A stretch of DNA of 64,000 nt from Halovibrio variabilis (GCF_007991175.1 NZ_BJXV01000002.1:124001-188000), one strand, 5' to 3'. Shown: positions 20,171 to 29,469, numbered from the stretch's first letter. Notes: generated by a model from the letters alone, not told the origin. A program made the numbers and translations.

Positions 20171-21204
20171 GTACTGCCAAAAGCTCGCTCAGGCGCCAAC
20201 GTATTATCGCTACCGCAATAGCGGAATCCTCAGTTTCAAATGATTGTCTTTCCGCAAAGCCTGGAGGGCATGGCCGCTAAGGTAGTCATCATCCCGTCTG
20301 TGGAGCCTAAAAGTAATAGTGTGCGCTAACGCCTTGGATAGATAGGCTAACGCTTGAAAGCACGTCTTTGCGTAGTAATGAGCGGAAAGATCGACACGCC
20401 TCGGTACGGTTAAGCGAGTGGTTTTCACCATTAAGCGCACCGACCTTATCAGCTAGCAAGTCAGGCAGTACAGCGAGGCAAGGCGTAAACGCGCCTGAGA
20501 CAGGCTAGCTGCCTGTTATGGCTGTAAGAGCTCCCATAGGCCCACTGACGTGCTTATGCGCCTCGTACAGGCGCGTGTCAACCGATAAGGGCGCTGAAAG
20601 GCACGTAAAAAAGAAGAGTGTGTTTGGTAGCCGCTGCGCTGTGCGATTTGCGCTATATTGGAAGGGAAAGCGCCAGCAATAAAGCGGCGCGCGCTAGGCG
20701 CTTGGGGAAATATAGAATCTTTGACGGTATTGACACCGGACTTGAGAAGCAGAGTATCCTAGGTGATTAGCCAGATATTCAAGGCTGGTCGGTGTATTCT
20801 GCAGCCAGATATCAGTTCGTGTCATCGCATTAAACATTGTCTGGCCTCCCGTGAATGATACAGGCCGTATTTTTCTCGCCTGTAAAAGCGCTCTTCTGGT
20901 GCTTGTACGTGTTGATAGCCTGGCTGATGGGAAAGAATGATCAGCGTACCCATGAGAGCTAACGCTCTGTTTGAGCTATTTTGAGAATTATTGATGCCGA
21001 GCATCAAGGTAAAGCTTTATCGCTGACTGCATGGTAAACGTCCTTATCCCCTTAAGGTGCATAGTGCGGGTGTCTTTATGTTGGTAGGCGGGTGACGAGA
21101 GTAAGTTTGCTCGGTAGTTTTACGCCTTTGTGCACAGTTGTTGTTTAAAACGCTACGTTGGCAGTCATATCGACCATTTCAAGCAAGGTGTAAATGAAAC
21201 GTCA
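20171..21204. other. about 1 kb with no recognised gene
   Basis: No frame here gives a recognisable protein and I see no tRNA or rRNA. A 76-residue minus-strand frame (20210-20440) is open but has no familiar motif or ribosome-binding site. A TTGACA at 20730-20735 with TATCCT 19 bases on could be a weak promoter reading toward the small gene at 21205. The ninemer GCCAGATAT occurs twice (near 20770 and 20804). The stretch lies beside a silencer gene and could hold a small RNA or decayed genes, but nothing decides this. Confidence 0.5.
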
Positions 21205-21555
21205 ATGAAATATCAAAAGGTTGAAAAGCAGTTAGATGAGCGCGATAAACTGCGTAAATTTCGTGAATTAGATGACGCTTTTTCGCAAGCTCTGCGCCAG
21301 TTGGACGACCCTGACAGTGATTTTGATATACCCACAGGGCCGCCGGTAAGATCGCTTGCAGCGTTAGAAAAAGACGATGAAGACGCTCAGCAACATCAGC
21401 AGCAACAAGAGCAGGCGCGTGCTTTCAAACAGCGTTTTGACGCCTTGTTGAGCGAATATGGCCTGGGACATGACGACATTGCCGAGCTGGCTGACACATT
21501 GCTTACCTATGGGCTATGGCAGCAGGATGTGGTGCCCGGCAGCGAGCGCCCATAA
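21205..21555 (+). CDS. small acidic hypothetical protein
   Basis: 116 residues from the chosen start MKYQKVEKQLDERDKL. Highly charged, with a Gln/His-rich stretch (QQHQQQQEQ) near 75-85 and no membrane segment or signal peptide. It is probably helical or coiled coil at the N-terminus. The best ribosome-binding site, AAGGTG, sits 14 bases upstream, directly before a tiny frame (ATG AAA CGT CAA TGA at 21194) whose stop overlaps this start, suggesting coupled initiation. The frame is open to 21130, but the upstream residues look non-coding. Function unknown; it is convergent with the Tus-like gene. Confidence 0.55.
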   Translation: MKYQKVEKQLDERDKLRKFRELDDAFSQALRQLDDPDSDFDIPTGPPVRSLAALEKDDEDAQQHQQQQEQARAFKQRFDALLSEYGLGHDDIAELADTLLTYGLWQQDVVPGSERP

Positions 21556-21582
21556 CGTCTTTTCTTAGCGCTTGGTAACGCA

Positions 21583-22470
21583 TTATCGGTAACGGTAAAT
21601 GCGTAAACTAGCCAGAAACACTTCGTCCTCTAGTTTTTCATCGCGGCGTCTAGCACGCGTGCGAGTGGTGGGCGGGTGTAAGGCTGGCAAGTTAATGTGC
21701 GGCAGGCGTTGATGGTTAGCAGGCACAAAGATCGGCATGGCCGCATTTAGAGCTCTTCGTGTATGCCCATCGGCGAGCGGTTCGGTATAAAATAAATTGG
21801 CTCGCATAAGCGGCGCTTGGGTTTGAACCTGAGCCAGTATTTCCCCACTCGGTAGACTGGCTAGCTTGCGTAGTTGAATACGCACATGCGCCGCATCGGT
21901 ATCAAGCTGTAAAAGCTTATGTTCTGCTTCTTGCACTGTCAGCCGCTTAATCGAACGCCCGCTGCTATACCAGGCAAAGCGAACGCGTGAGACGGGCGCT
22001 TCAGCGATAGGTAGCTGACGCCAACTCTGTTTAAGATGTAGCCTGGCGAGTCCACTGCGGCGTAATACTGCGTCAACATGAGGGTGGCGCTGAGCGAGGC
22101 GATGTTTAGCATCATTAAATGCTTGCGGGTACGTCTGTTTTATATGCTTCAACAGCTCACTAAAGCGTGTTTTAGATCGATTAACAGCGTCTATCGCGTT
22201 AAGCAGTTCGTCATCAGCCGCTACGATCGCAATATAATTACGCGTTTCACGCCCATCTTGGTCTTGCTGATGCCACATATCAAACAGTGCTTCGCGCAGC
22301 CAGTGGCGGCTGGGTGCCGTTTGGTGAAACACCCAGGTAGGAGGACACTGCTGTTCGTATAGCGATACAGCGACCTCAATAGTGTCGAGTAGATCGTCAA
22401 ACTGTTGATCTAATTGAAGCACCAAGTGGTAGGCCGAGGGGGGAGATGCATCAGAATCAGTCGCAGACAT
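21583..22470 (-). CDS. Tus-like DNA replication terminus site-binding protein
   Basis: 295 residues (E. coli Tus is 309). From memory of E. coli Tus, several blocks align in order: AIDAVNRSKTRF with HIQHINKLKTTF, VRFAWYSSGRSIKRL with LRFGWANKHIIKNL, SLPSGEILAQVQTQAPLMRA with [20 protein letters not shown], and a closing LRIYRY with LHLYVAD. Tus binds Ter sites and stops replication forks moving in one direction. The protein is basic at the C-terminus (TRTRARRRDEK). It is the last gene of a pilBCD-coaE-yacG set, 18 bases after yacG, with no strong ribosome-binding site of its own. Tus is best known from enterobacteria, so an ortholog here is notable. Confidence 0.7.
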   Translation of the reverse strand: MSATDSDASPPSAYHLVLQLDQQFDDLLDTIEVAVSLYEQQCPPTWVFHQTAPSRHWLREALFDMWHQQDQDGRETRNYIAIVAADDELLNAIDAVNRSKTRFSELLKHIKQTYPQAFNDAKHRLAQRHPHVDAVLRRSGLARLHLKQSWRQLPIAEAPVSRVRFAWYSSGRSIKRLTVQEAEHKLLQLDTDAAHVRIQLRKLASLPSGEILAQVQTQAPLMRANLFYTEPLADGHTRRALNAAMPIFVPANHQRLPHINLPALHPPTTRTRARRRDEKLEDEVFLASLRIYRYR

Positions 22471-22488
22471 AGTCAGTTATCAATCTCA

Positions 22489-22722
22489 TCAAGAGAGCGG
22501 TGCATCCTTATCCGCTTGCGCCAGCAGCGTCTCTATATCGGCTTCATCCATTGCGGATTCCCCCGATATGCGGTGCGATTCTTCGGCCCAGGCGCCTAAG
22601 TCGAGCAGCTGACAGCGCTTGCTGCAGAATGGCCGGTAAGTGCTTTCGGGCAGCCATGGCACGCGCTTAGCGCACTGTGGGCAATTAACTTCAAGTGGGG
22701 CGTCGTTGGCAGGGCGAGTCAT
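22489..22722 (-). CDS. yacG: DNA gyrase inhibitor / zinc-binding protein YacG
   Basis: 77 residues. The zinc ribbon has Cys14, Cys17, Cys33 and Cys37 (CPQC...CSKRC), the YacG signature, with an acidic C-terminal tail. E. coli YacG binds GyrB and inhibits gyrase. GGAG lies five bases before the ATG. It lies downstream of coaE as in many gammaproteobacteria. Confidence 0.93.
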   Translation of the reverse strand: MTRPANDAPLEVNCPQCAKRVPWLPESTYRPFCSKRCQLLDLGAWAEESHRISGESAMDEADIETLLAQADKDAPLS

Positions 22723-22755
22723 AAAAACTCCAATTGGGTTAACGGGCGCGGTATT

Positions 22756-23358
22756 TTAGTCGCTAGTCAGTCGGCGGAAGCGTGCGTCCAGCCGCGCCAC
22801 CTGGTCCATCATACTGACGTGGTCACCGCTGTTATTGATGACGTCATCCGCCTTGGCTAGCCGTTGCTCGCGAGGCAGTTGGGCGGCGAGAATAGCATGC
22901 ACTTGGCTTTCACTCACCCCATCCCGCTGCCGCGTTCTGGATAACTGTAGTTGTTGAGGAACATCAACAACGACGCTGCGGTCAACAAGCGCATCCTGTC
23001 CCGATTCAAATAATAACGGTGATACCAACAGTACATAGGGCGCGCCTTCGGCGTTAAGTCGCTTTAAATGTTGCTGTAAACGTTCCCTAACCTTTGGGTG
23101 TGTAATGGATTCCAGCCACTGTCGTTGGGCTGGGTCTTTAAACACGATGTCACGTAACGCGGCGCGATTAAGGGTGCCATCCTGATGAATCACTGGGTCG
23201 CCAAAGCGCTGTTTGATGGCTAGCAGGGCTGGCTCCCCTGGAGCGACAATTTCTCTAGCAACGTCGTCGGCGTCGACCCAGGCAGCGCCGAGTGTCTCAA
23301 AGGCCCGCGTAACGGTCGATTTACCTGACCCAATGCCACCGGTTAAGCCGATAATCAT
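22756..23358 (-). CDS. coaE: dephospho-CoA kinase
   Basis: 200 residues; the last step of coenzyme A synthesis, phosphorylating the ribose 3' hydroxyl. The P-loop GGIGSGKST is at residues 7-15, DADDVAREIVAPG follows, and VVDVPQQLQLSRTRQRD is the family helical lid region. GAGGT precedes the ATG. Between pilD and yacG, the common gammaproteobacterial order. Confidence 0.97.
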   Translation of the reverse strand: MIIGLTGGIGSGKSTVTRAFETLGAAWVDADDVAREIVAPGEPALLAIKQRFGDPVIHQDGTLNRAALRDIVFKDPAQRQWLESITHPKVRERLQQHLKRLNAEGAPYVLLVSPLLFESGQDALVDRSVVVDVPQQLQLSRTRQRDGVSESQVHAILAAQLPREQRLAKADDVINNSGDHVSMMDQVARLDARFRRLTSD

Positions 23359-23390
23359 CGTCTACCTCAAATAGCGAATGTTCGAATAGC

Positions 23391-24242
23391 TTAAGTGTAA
23401 ATCATTAGGTTGATATACAGCGCCATCAGCTCATCGCCGACAAGTAACGCCACCCAGCCTGCGAGGGCCAGAAAAGGGCCGAAGGGCAGTGGCGCGCCCC
23501 GCAAACGGGGTAAAAAGGCTTGCGCACAGAGGCCAACAATGGCCCCAAGCCCTGCGGAAATCACTAAAATGAGCGGTAAAAAGCTCCATCCCAGCCAGGC
23601 CCCCAGCGCAGCGAGCAGCTTGAAATCACCAAAGCCCATGCCCTCTTTGCCGGTAACGAGTTTAAATAGCCAATAAAAACTCCACAGCGTTAAGTAACCG
23701 GCCATCGCGCCTATGACCGCGTCAGACAGCATAAACGGCTGGAAGAGGAGCTGGAACAGTAAGCCTGCCCAAAGCAGCGGTAGGGTGATGATGTCGGGTA
23801 GCAGTTGGGTGCGAAAATCGATAACGGCGAGCGCTAATAGCATAAGACAGGCGCCGTAAAGAAACGCTGATTCTGCCGTGGCGCCGTGGAGTGCCAATAC
23901 CACCAAGGCAAGCAAACCACTGACTAACTCGACCAATGGGTATTGAATGCTAATAGCGGTCTGACACGTTGCACAGCGCCCGCGCCGTTTTAGCCAACCT
24001 AACAGTGGCAGATTGTCGTGCCAGGCGATGGGCGCTTCACAGCGTGGGCACATGGAGCCGGGAGTGGCCAAATTAAACCGCGGCGAGGGTTCTGCACTCA
24101 ACTCAAGCGCTGCGCGGGCCTCACTGCGCCAGTGGCGCATCAGCATCACGGGCAGGCGGGTAATCACCACATTGAGAAAGCTGCCCAGACATAGCCCGGC
24201 CAGGAAAACGATCAACCACACGAAAAGTGAAGGGAGAGGCAT
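23391..24242 (-). CDS. pilD: type IV prepilin peptidase / N-methyltransferase
   Basis: 283-residue polytopic membrane aspartyl protease. The cytoplasmic zinc-binding loop has Cys65, Cys68, Cys90 and Cys93. The two catalytic aspartates lie in IDFRTQLLPD (Asp142) and GMGFGDFK (Asp206). It cleaves prepilins before the conserved Phe and methylates the new N-terminus, acting on PilA encoded at 27507. AAGGAG lies five bases before the ATG. Confidence 0.96.
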   Translation of the reverse strand: MPLPSLFVWLIVFLAGLCLGSFLNVVITRLPVMLMRHWRSEARAALELSAEPSPRFNLATPGSMCPRCEAPIAWHDNLPLLGWLKRRGRCATCQTAISIQYPLVELVSGLLALVVLALHGATAESAFLYGACLMLLALAVIDFRTQLLPDIITLPLLWAGLLFQLLFQPFMLSDAVIGAMAGYLTLWSFYWLFKLVTGKEGMGFGDFKLLAALGAWLGWSFLPLILVISAGLGAIVGLCAQAFLPRLRGAPLPFGPFLALAGWVALLVGDELMALYINLMIYT

Positions 24243-24274
24243 GAAGCTCCTTAACGTTCATAAGCAGAGTTTAT

Positions 24275-25507
24275 TTAAAGGGCTGAGCCTAAATCGAAGA
24301 TCGGCAAATACATGGAAACAACAACGCCACCCACCAGAACACCCAGCACGACAATAATCACTGGCTCCATCAGCGACGTTAGTGCATCGACCTTGTTCTC
24401 GACTTCTTCTTCATAATAGTCGGCAACGCGGTTTAGCATGGCGTCCAGCGACCCCGCCTCTTCACCGATACTGACCATTTGAATGGCCAGGGCAGGAAAG
24501 CGGTTGGTCATGCGCATTGCAAAGTGCAGCTGCTGCCCGGTCGCGACATCCTGGCGTGTTTGCACCACCGCGCGCTCGTAAACCTTATTACCCGTGGCGC
24601 CAGCAGCGGTATCGAGCCCTTCAACGAGTGGCACACCGGCGGCAAAGGTGGTGGCTAAGGTGCGCGAAAACCGGGCGATAGCGGATTTATGTAAAATATC
24701 GCCAATGATCGGTAAGTGCAGCAGTAATGCGTGCATCCGGTAGGCGATTTTCGGTGAGCGTCTAATGCTGGCTTTAAGCAAGAAGATGGCGGCGACGCTC
24801 GCGCCCAGTGCTGCTAGCCAATAGCGTTGGGCAAGCTCGGATAGATTAACCGTCATCTGTGTTAGCGCAGGCAGCTCAGCGCCAAAACTTTGAAACATGC
24901 TTTCAAACTCGGGAACCACTTTAATCAACAGCAGCATGGTCACCGCAATACCAATGGTCATCACGGCGGTGGGGTACCAGAGGGCCTTTTTCACCCGCGC
25001 TTTTAGCGATTCAACCTTTTCTTTGTACGTCGCAACGCGATCAAGCATTTGATCCAGCGCACCGGCTTGTTCACCAGCATCCACCAGGTTAATAAACAAG
25101 CGATCAAAATGGTTGGGATGACGGCGTAAGGCATCTGAAAAACTGGCGCCCGATGAAACATCGCTCATCATATGCTGAACCAACGCCACCATGGCGGGTT
25201 TTTTCAAGCTTTCAGCCACGACTTGAAGCGCTTGCAGCAGGGGAATGCCCGCGCGAATCATGGTCGCCATCTGGCGTGCAAACACCATAATGTCATTGGC
25301 GTTGATACGCCCATGACCGCCTAACCCGCCTTTTTTGCTGATACGCCGAATCACAATATTTTGTTTGGTCAGCTCAGCGGCTATTTCGGCTTTACTTCGC
25401 CCAATCATCTCGCCGCTTAGCGTTCTATCCTGCGGACCCTTACCGACCCATTTCCAGCGCGATAGTTTGATAGCGGGCGTTGGGCGTCGACGTGCCGTTT
25501 TAGCCAT
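24275..25507 (-). CDS. pilC: type IV pilus inner-membrane platform protein
   Basis: 410 residues, two T2SF/GspF domains (about 75-200 and 280-400) with three transmembrane segments. Conserved phrases include FARQMATMIRAGIPLLQAL and FSRTLATTFAAGVPLVEGL. PilC is the platform on which the PilB ATPase acts. Three bases separate it from pilB and AGGAG precedes its ATG. Confidence 0.96.
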   Translation of the reverse strand: MAKTARRRPTPAIKLSRWKWVGKGPQDRTLSGEMIGRSKAEIAAELTKQNIVIRRISKKGGLGGHGRINANDIMVFARQMATMIRAGIPLLQALQVVAESLKKPAMVALVQHMMSDVSSGASFSDALRRHPNHFDRLFINLVDAGEQAGALDQMLDRVATYKEKVESLKARVKKALWYPTAVMTIGIAVTMLLLIKVVPEFESMFQSFGAELPALTQMTVNLSELAQRYWLAALGASVAAIFLLKASIRRSPKIAYRMHALLLHLPIIGDILHKSAIARFSRTLATTFAAGVPLVEGLDTAAGATGNKVYERAVVQTRQDVATGQQLHFAMRMTNRFPALAIQMVSIGEEAGSLDAMLNRVADYYEEEVENKVDALTSLMEPVIIVVLGVLVGGVVVSMYLPIFDLGSAL

Positions 25508-25510
25508 GCC

Positions 25511-27268
25511 TTACTCCTTGCTTACTCGATTAATCTCTTCAAGGCTGGTAACGCCCTGCATGACTTTTAGCAAGCCGCTGCGGTGCAGGCTTGGATAACC
25601 CTCGCGCCGCGCCTGGTGGTCAATGTCCAGGGCATTCGCGTCGCGCATAATTAATTGACGCATGGCTTCCGTGACGGGCACGACCTCATAGATGCCGATG
25701 CGACCTTTATAGCCATGGGTACAGTGTTTGCAGCCCACAGGTCTGTAAATAGCCGCTTGGCCAATTTCTTGGTTGTTAAAGCCTTCTTTGCGCAGTGCTT
25801 CATGGGGGATCTCGACCGGTTCTTTGCAGTGTTTACAAAGCTTGCGGGCTAGTCGCTGCGCTATGATCAAGCTAACGGCGCTGGCGATGTTAAACGAGGA
25901 CACGCCCATGTTCGCCAACCGGGTAAGCGTTTCAGCTGCCGAGTTAGTGTGCACTGTGGAGAGTACCAAGTGCCCCGTCTGGGCCGCCTTGACGGCAATT
26001 TCAGCCGTCTCCAGGTCGCGGATTTCCCCGACCATCACCACGTCGGGGTCTTGGCGCAGAAAGGCTCGCAGCGCACTGGCAAAATCGAGGCCGATTTTAG
26101 GCAGCACGTTGACCTGGTTAATGCCAGCTACTTTGATTTCAACCGGGTCTTCCGCCGTGCAAATATTGCGCTCGACTTTATTGAGAATATTAATCCCGGT
26201 ATACAGCGAAACGGTTTTACCGCTACCCGTTGGGCCGGTCACCAGGATCATGCCTTGGGGCTGTTTTAACGCGTGCTCGTAGTGGTCGCGCTGCTCATCG
26301 GTAAAGCCCAATTGCTCAATACCCAACTGAGCAGCGCTGGGGTCCAATATCCGCAGGACCAGCTTTTCCCCGTATACCGTAGGCAACGAGTTAACCCGAA
26401 AATCCAGCGAGCGGGTGCGTGAAAGCTTAAGCTTGATGGCGCCATCCTGTGGCAAGCGGCGCTCCGAAATATCCAGGCGCGCCATGATTTTCAGGCGCGC
26501 CGCAATACGATTGCGCATCGCAAAGGGCGGTCTGGCGACTTCAATCAGCATGCCGTCAACCCGAAAACGCACTCGGTAGAGCGTTTCATAAGGCTCGAAA
26601 TGAATATCGGACGCGCCTTTGCGAATCGCGTCTAAAAGAATCTTGTTTACAAACTTTACGATGGGTGCGTCCTCGCTATTCTGCGAGGATTCATCCAGCG
26701 GCACCTCGTTGCCATCGCTGTGATTGGCAACATTCAACGAGCTAACGGCGTCGTCGATATTGTCTAGCTCATCCAGCAGGCCGCGTTCGTTTTGAGCAAG
26801 GTAGCTGTTAAGGGCAACAGAGATTTGATCAACGGGGGCGAGAATGCCCTCAACGCTAAGGCCCGTGGCGAACTGCAGCTCATCCAGCTGCGTTAACGTA
26901 GCCGGGTAGGGCACCGCGACCGTCAGGCGATGGCCGTGGCGTGCTAACGGCAGAATATTAAGGTTTTGGAGCACCTTGATAGGGTAGTCGGAAGCAGGCG
27001 GTAGCGTTGCCAGGCGCAGTGCCTCTAAATCAATCACCGGCAGGCCATACTCCCAACCAGCGGCAACCGTGGCCGCCATCGTGTCGACCAAACCACTTTC
27101 AATGACATGCTGAAGTAACGATATTTCCAGATCCGACGCCGTCGTTTCAGCCGTCGCGGCCTGGGCGTTCGTCAACAACCCATGCTTGACCAAGCGCTGG
27201 GCAATACCGCGAAGCCCGCCGCGGGCCGCGGCGTGGCTTAACGTTGACTCATAAGGGGGCTGGCTCAT
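25511..27268 (-). CDS. pilB: type IV pilus assembly ATPase
   Basis: 585 residues. N-terminal MshEN-like domain (about 20-160), then the GspE/PilB motor: Walker A GPTGSGKT near residue 345, Asp-box, VMVGEIRD as Walker B, and a CKHCKEP...CKHC zinc module near 460-500. It powers pilus extension. It is divergent from pilA; the 238 bases between them should hold both promoters. Confidence 0.96.
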   Translation of the reverse strand: MSQPPYESTLSHAAARGGLRGIAQRLVKHGLLTNAQAATAETTASDLEISLLQHVIESGLVDTMAATVAAGWEYGLPVIDLEALRLATLPPASDYPIKVLQNLNILPLARHGHRLTVAVPYPATLTQLDELQFATGLSVEGILAPVDQISVALNSYLAQNERGLLDELDNIDDAVSSLNVANHSDGNEVPLDESSQNSEDAPIVKFVNKILLDAIRKGASDIHFEPYETLYRVRFRVDGMLIEVARPPFAMRNRIAARLKIMARLDISERRLPQDGAIKLKLSRTRSLDFRVNSLPTVYGEKLVLRILDPSAAQLGIEQLGFTDEQRDHYEHALKQPQGMILVTGPTGSGKTVSLYTGINILNKVERNICTAEDPVEIKVAGINQVNVLPKIGLDFASALRAFLRQDPDVVMVGEIRDLETAEIAVKAAQTGHLVLSTVHTNSAAETLTRLANMGVSSFNIASAVSLIIAQRLARKLCKHCKEPVEIPHEALRKEGFNNQEIGQAAIYRPVGCKHCTHGYKGRIGIYEVVPVTEAMRQLIMRDANALDIDHQARREGYPSLHRSGLLKVMQGVTSLEEINRVSKE

Positions 27269-27506
27269 CCAAAAGACCTGTTTGACATCGGCTTGTACAG
27301 TCTACCAGTACCATAAACGAGTACCTACAGGCATTAAATTGCTGGTCATGAAAAGCCGAAAAAAGGTAAAGATAAATAAACCGATAGCATGAAGGTATCT
27401 GGTTGTAAATAAATGGCCCGTCAGCTAATGTGGAGTCACTTTTTTAATCCTTTTTAAGGAAGTATATTTCTTACAAAGGCTTACTTAATCCCACAGGAGA
27501 TGCCTC

Positions 27507-28022
27507 ATGCAGAAATCTGCACAACCGGCCACTCGTAGCACCAAGCAAGGCGGTTTCACCCTGATTGAGCTGATGATCGTCGTTGCGATTATCGGGGTGT
27601 TGGCGTCCATCGCCGTACCGCAGTATCAGAATTATGTAGGGCGCGCGCAGGCGACAGAAGCTTTTACTGCTACAGCTGGTTTACGAACTGATATAGGCTT
27701 ATATTTTTCTGAGAACGGCAACTTTATAGGATACAAAAATGTTGGGGATGATTCTTCTTACATTACTGAAACAGCAGGTGACATTGGTGGTCAGTATATA
27801 GATGATGTGACTCTAGATGGTGCAGCTAGCGGTGGGTACACCGTAGCATTTGATAATGGTGTTCATAGTGGTGCTTCGATGGTGGTCCAGCCACTTATCA
27901 TCGAAGACAATGGCGCTGAAGAAGTTGCCGACTCTGATACTGACGGTGGGCAAATCGCAGGGTGGCGTTGTTCTAGCGAAGACATTGACGACACCTTCCT
28001 TCCTTCAGCTTGTCGTGAATAA
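27507..28022 (+). CDS. pilA: type IVa major pilin
   Basis: 171-residue prepilin. A 16-residue leader ends in KQGG, and cleavage before Phe17 gives [20 protein letters not shown], with Glu at mature position 5. The globular domain ends with a two-cysteine loop (WRCSSED...PSACRE), the usual pilin disulfide. AGGAG lies seven bases before the ATG and a terminator follows. The conserved 5' part matches the neighbours in base use, but the globular part is visibly richer in A and T. Confidence 0.93.
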   Translation: MQKSAQPATRSTKQGGFTLIELMIVVAIIGVLASIAVPQYQNYVGRAQATEAFTATAGLRTDIGLYFSENGNFIGYKNVGDDSSYITETAGDIGGQYIDDVTLDGAASGGYTVAFDNGVHSGASMVVQPLIIEDNGAEEVADSDTDGGQIAGWRCSSEDIDDTFLPSACRE

Positions 28023-28040
28023 CAGTTATCAATTTTACTC

Positions 28041-28062
28041 AAGGGCCCTTCGGGCCCTTTTT
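28041..28062 (+). terminator. rho-independent terminator of pilA
   Basis: AAGGGCCC pairs with GGGCCCTT over a 3-base loop, the last two Ts running into a five-T tract. It starts 19 bases after the pilA stop. Confidence 0.88.
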
Positions 28063-28129
28063 CATTTCCACACTTCCTGCTTATTAAGCCAGTACACTGT
28101 TAGCTCTGACCTTAAGCGAGGAGCTTACA

Positions 28130-28558
28130 GTGAATCCTATCAAACTGATTGTCATAAGCGCGCTTGGCGCATTGCTGCTTAATAGCGCTGCCTTCGCCCA
28201 GCCTGATCATGCCCCTGCCCACAGTGCCCGTGATAAGGGCCAGCCGCATGAATCTCACTGGCCTGGAAATTCACGCGATGAGCGGGTTGATCTGCCACGT
28301 ATCAACGAGCGTGAACTACGCCAGCTATTTCGCCAGTACGATGCGCCGCGAGCCGAATCGCTACCGCCGGGTATTCAGCGCAACCTTGAGCGTGGCAAAC
28401 CGCTGCCGCCAGGCATTGCCAAACGCTTTGACGGTCCAATTGCATCGCAGCTGCCGCAGTACCCCGGTTATGAGTGGGAGCGTGTTGGCGATGACGTTGT
28501 TCTAATCGAAGCGGCAACGCGCATTGTGGTGGATGTGTTGGTCGACGTTTTGCGTTAA
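28130..28558 (+). CDS. CigR-like (anti-virulence regulator family) exported protein
   Basis: 142 residues with a signal peptide (hydrophobic to about Ala23, cleavage before QPDHA). The body carries the repeated SLPPGIQRNLERGKPLPPGIAKRF and PQYPGYEW pattern that I associate with CigR/RcnB-type proteins, and a hydrophobic C-terminal segment (VVLIEAATRIVVDVLVDVL). The start is GTG with GAGGAG upstream. The family was named for a Salmonella protein that restrains an effector; in a free-living halophile the role is unknown. Confidence 0.65.
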   Translation: MNPIKLIVISALGALLLNSAAFAQPDHAPAHSARDKGQPHESHWPGNSRDERVDLPRINERELRQLFRQYDAPRAESLPPGIQRNLERGKPLPPGIAKRFDGPIASQLPQYPGYEWERVGDDVVLIEAATRIVVDVLVDVLR

Positions 28559-28653
28559 CCGCCATTACCCAAACACTATGTGACTCGAAAATCACATCTT
28601 GTCGGCTTATGGTGGAGGTATCTATTGATACATCGTTCTAAAAGGGAGATTCA

Positions 28654-29469
28654 ATGAGCGACCACACATTAGCTGCGCGTCTTGATCTGGCTATTTCAAT
28701 CGCTGAAGAAGCGGGGCGGATGATCACCAAGGCCCGGGAAGAGCAGGGCTTTGCCCACCACCTAAAGAAAGATAATGAGCTGGTCACCGATGTCGATATA
28801 GCCGTTGACGAGCTTATTCGTCAGCGTTTGGAAGAGCACTTCCCCGGTGAAGCGCGGTTGAGTGAGGAACTCGCGCCTGAAAGCGCTTTGCAGGTCGACG
28901 CGCCACGGCTCTGGGTCGTCGATCCTATCGATGGAACGGTCAATTTCGCCCAAGGGCTACGCCATGTCGCGGTTTCCATTGGCTGGATGGAAAACGGCGT
29001 CGCCAAAGTGGGTGTGGTTCATGCCCCATTCCTAGCGGAAACCTTTAGTGCGGCGGAAGGGCTTGGGGCTTTTTGCAATGGCCAGCCTATCAAGCCAAGC
29101 AACGCGGATTCGTTAGCGCACACGCTGGTGGGAACGGGGTTTCCCTACCGTAAAGAAGCGCGAAAGGTGCTGCTCAAGCGATTAGAGGCCGTGCTGGATC
29201 ACTGCCAGGATATTCGTCGTAACGGTGCCGCGGCACTGGATATTTGCGATATTGCCTGCGGCCGTTTAGACGCCTACTACGAAACGGTTTCACCGTGGGA
29301 CTTTGTGGGCGGCTGGGTGATTGCCCGCGAAGCGGGCGCCAGGGTCGGGCACTTGTACGAAGTACCGCAAGCGATACCAGTGGACCTTTACCCTGAGCAT
29401 TTATTAATAGCGGCACCCGGCGTTTACGCTGCGATGGAAGAACTGCTGCTTGCGGCAGATCAAAAATAG
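28654..29469 (+). CDS. inositol monophosphatase family protein
   Basis: 271 residues. Metal-dependent sugar-phosphatase fold with motif 1 DPIDGTVNF (Asp90, Asp93), upstream acidic residues in LSEELAPE, and motif 2 near PWDFVGGWVIAREAG. Members remove phosphate from inositol phosphate, histidinol phosphate, PAP or fructose-1,6-bisphosphate. This one is not close enough to SuhB to name. AGGGAG lies just upstream of the ATG, and a terminator follows before tRNA-Pro. Confidence 0.85.
   Translation: MSDHTLAARLDLAISIAEEAGRMITKAREEQGFAHHLKKDNELVTDVDIAVDELIRQRLEEHFPGEARLSEELAPESALQVDAPRLWVVDPIDGTVNFAQGLRHVAVSIGWMENGVAKVGVVHAPFLAETFSAAEGLGAFCNGQPIKPSNADSLAHTLVGTGFPYRKEARKVLLKRLEAVLDHCQDIRRNGAAALDICDIACGRLDAYYETVSPWDFVGGWVIAREAGARVGHLYEVPQAIPVDLYPEHLLIAAPGVYAAMEELLLAADQK

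Noticed and set aside
20210..20440. 76-codon minus-strand frame in the gene-free kilobase
   Set aside because: No ribosome-binding site, no recognisable motif and no neighbour context; kept only as a remark.
20730..20760. TTGACA promoter for the small acidic ORF
   Set aside because: The best -10 (TATCCT) is 19 bases away and the ORF starts 445 bases later; too weak to list as a promoter.
27329..27343. Sigma54-like sequence before pilA (AGGCATTAAATTGCT)
   Set aside because: GG and GC are nine bases apart, not the required ten, and the upstream half is a poor match.
27401..27413. GGTTGTAAATAAA near pilA, similar to a Ter core
   Set aside because: The cytosine essential for fork locking in E. 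coli Ter is replaced by A; probably AT-rich promoter sequence.
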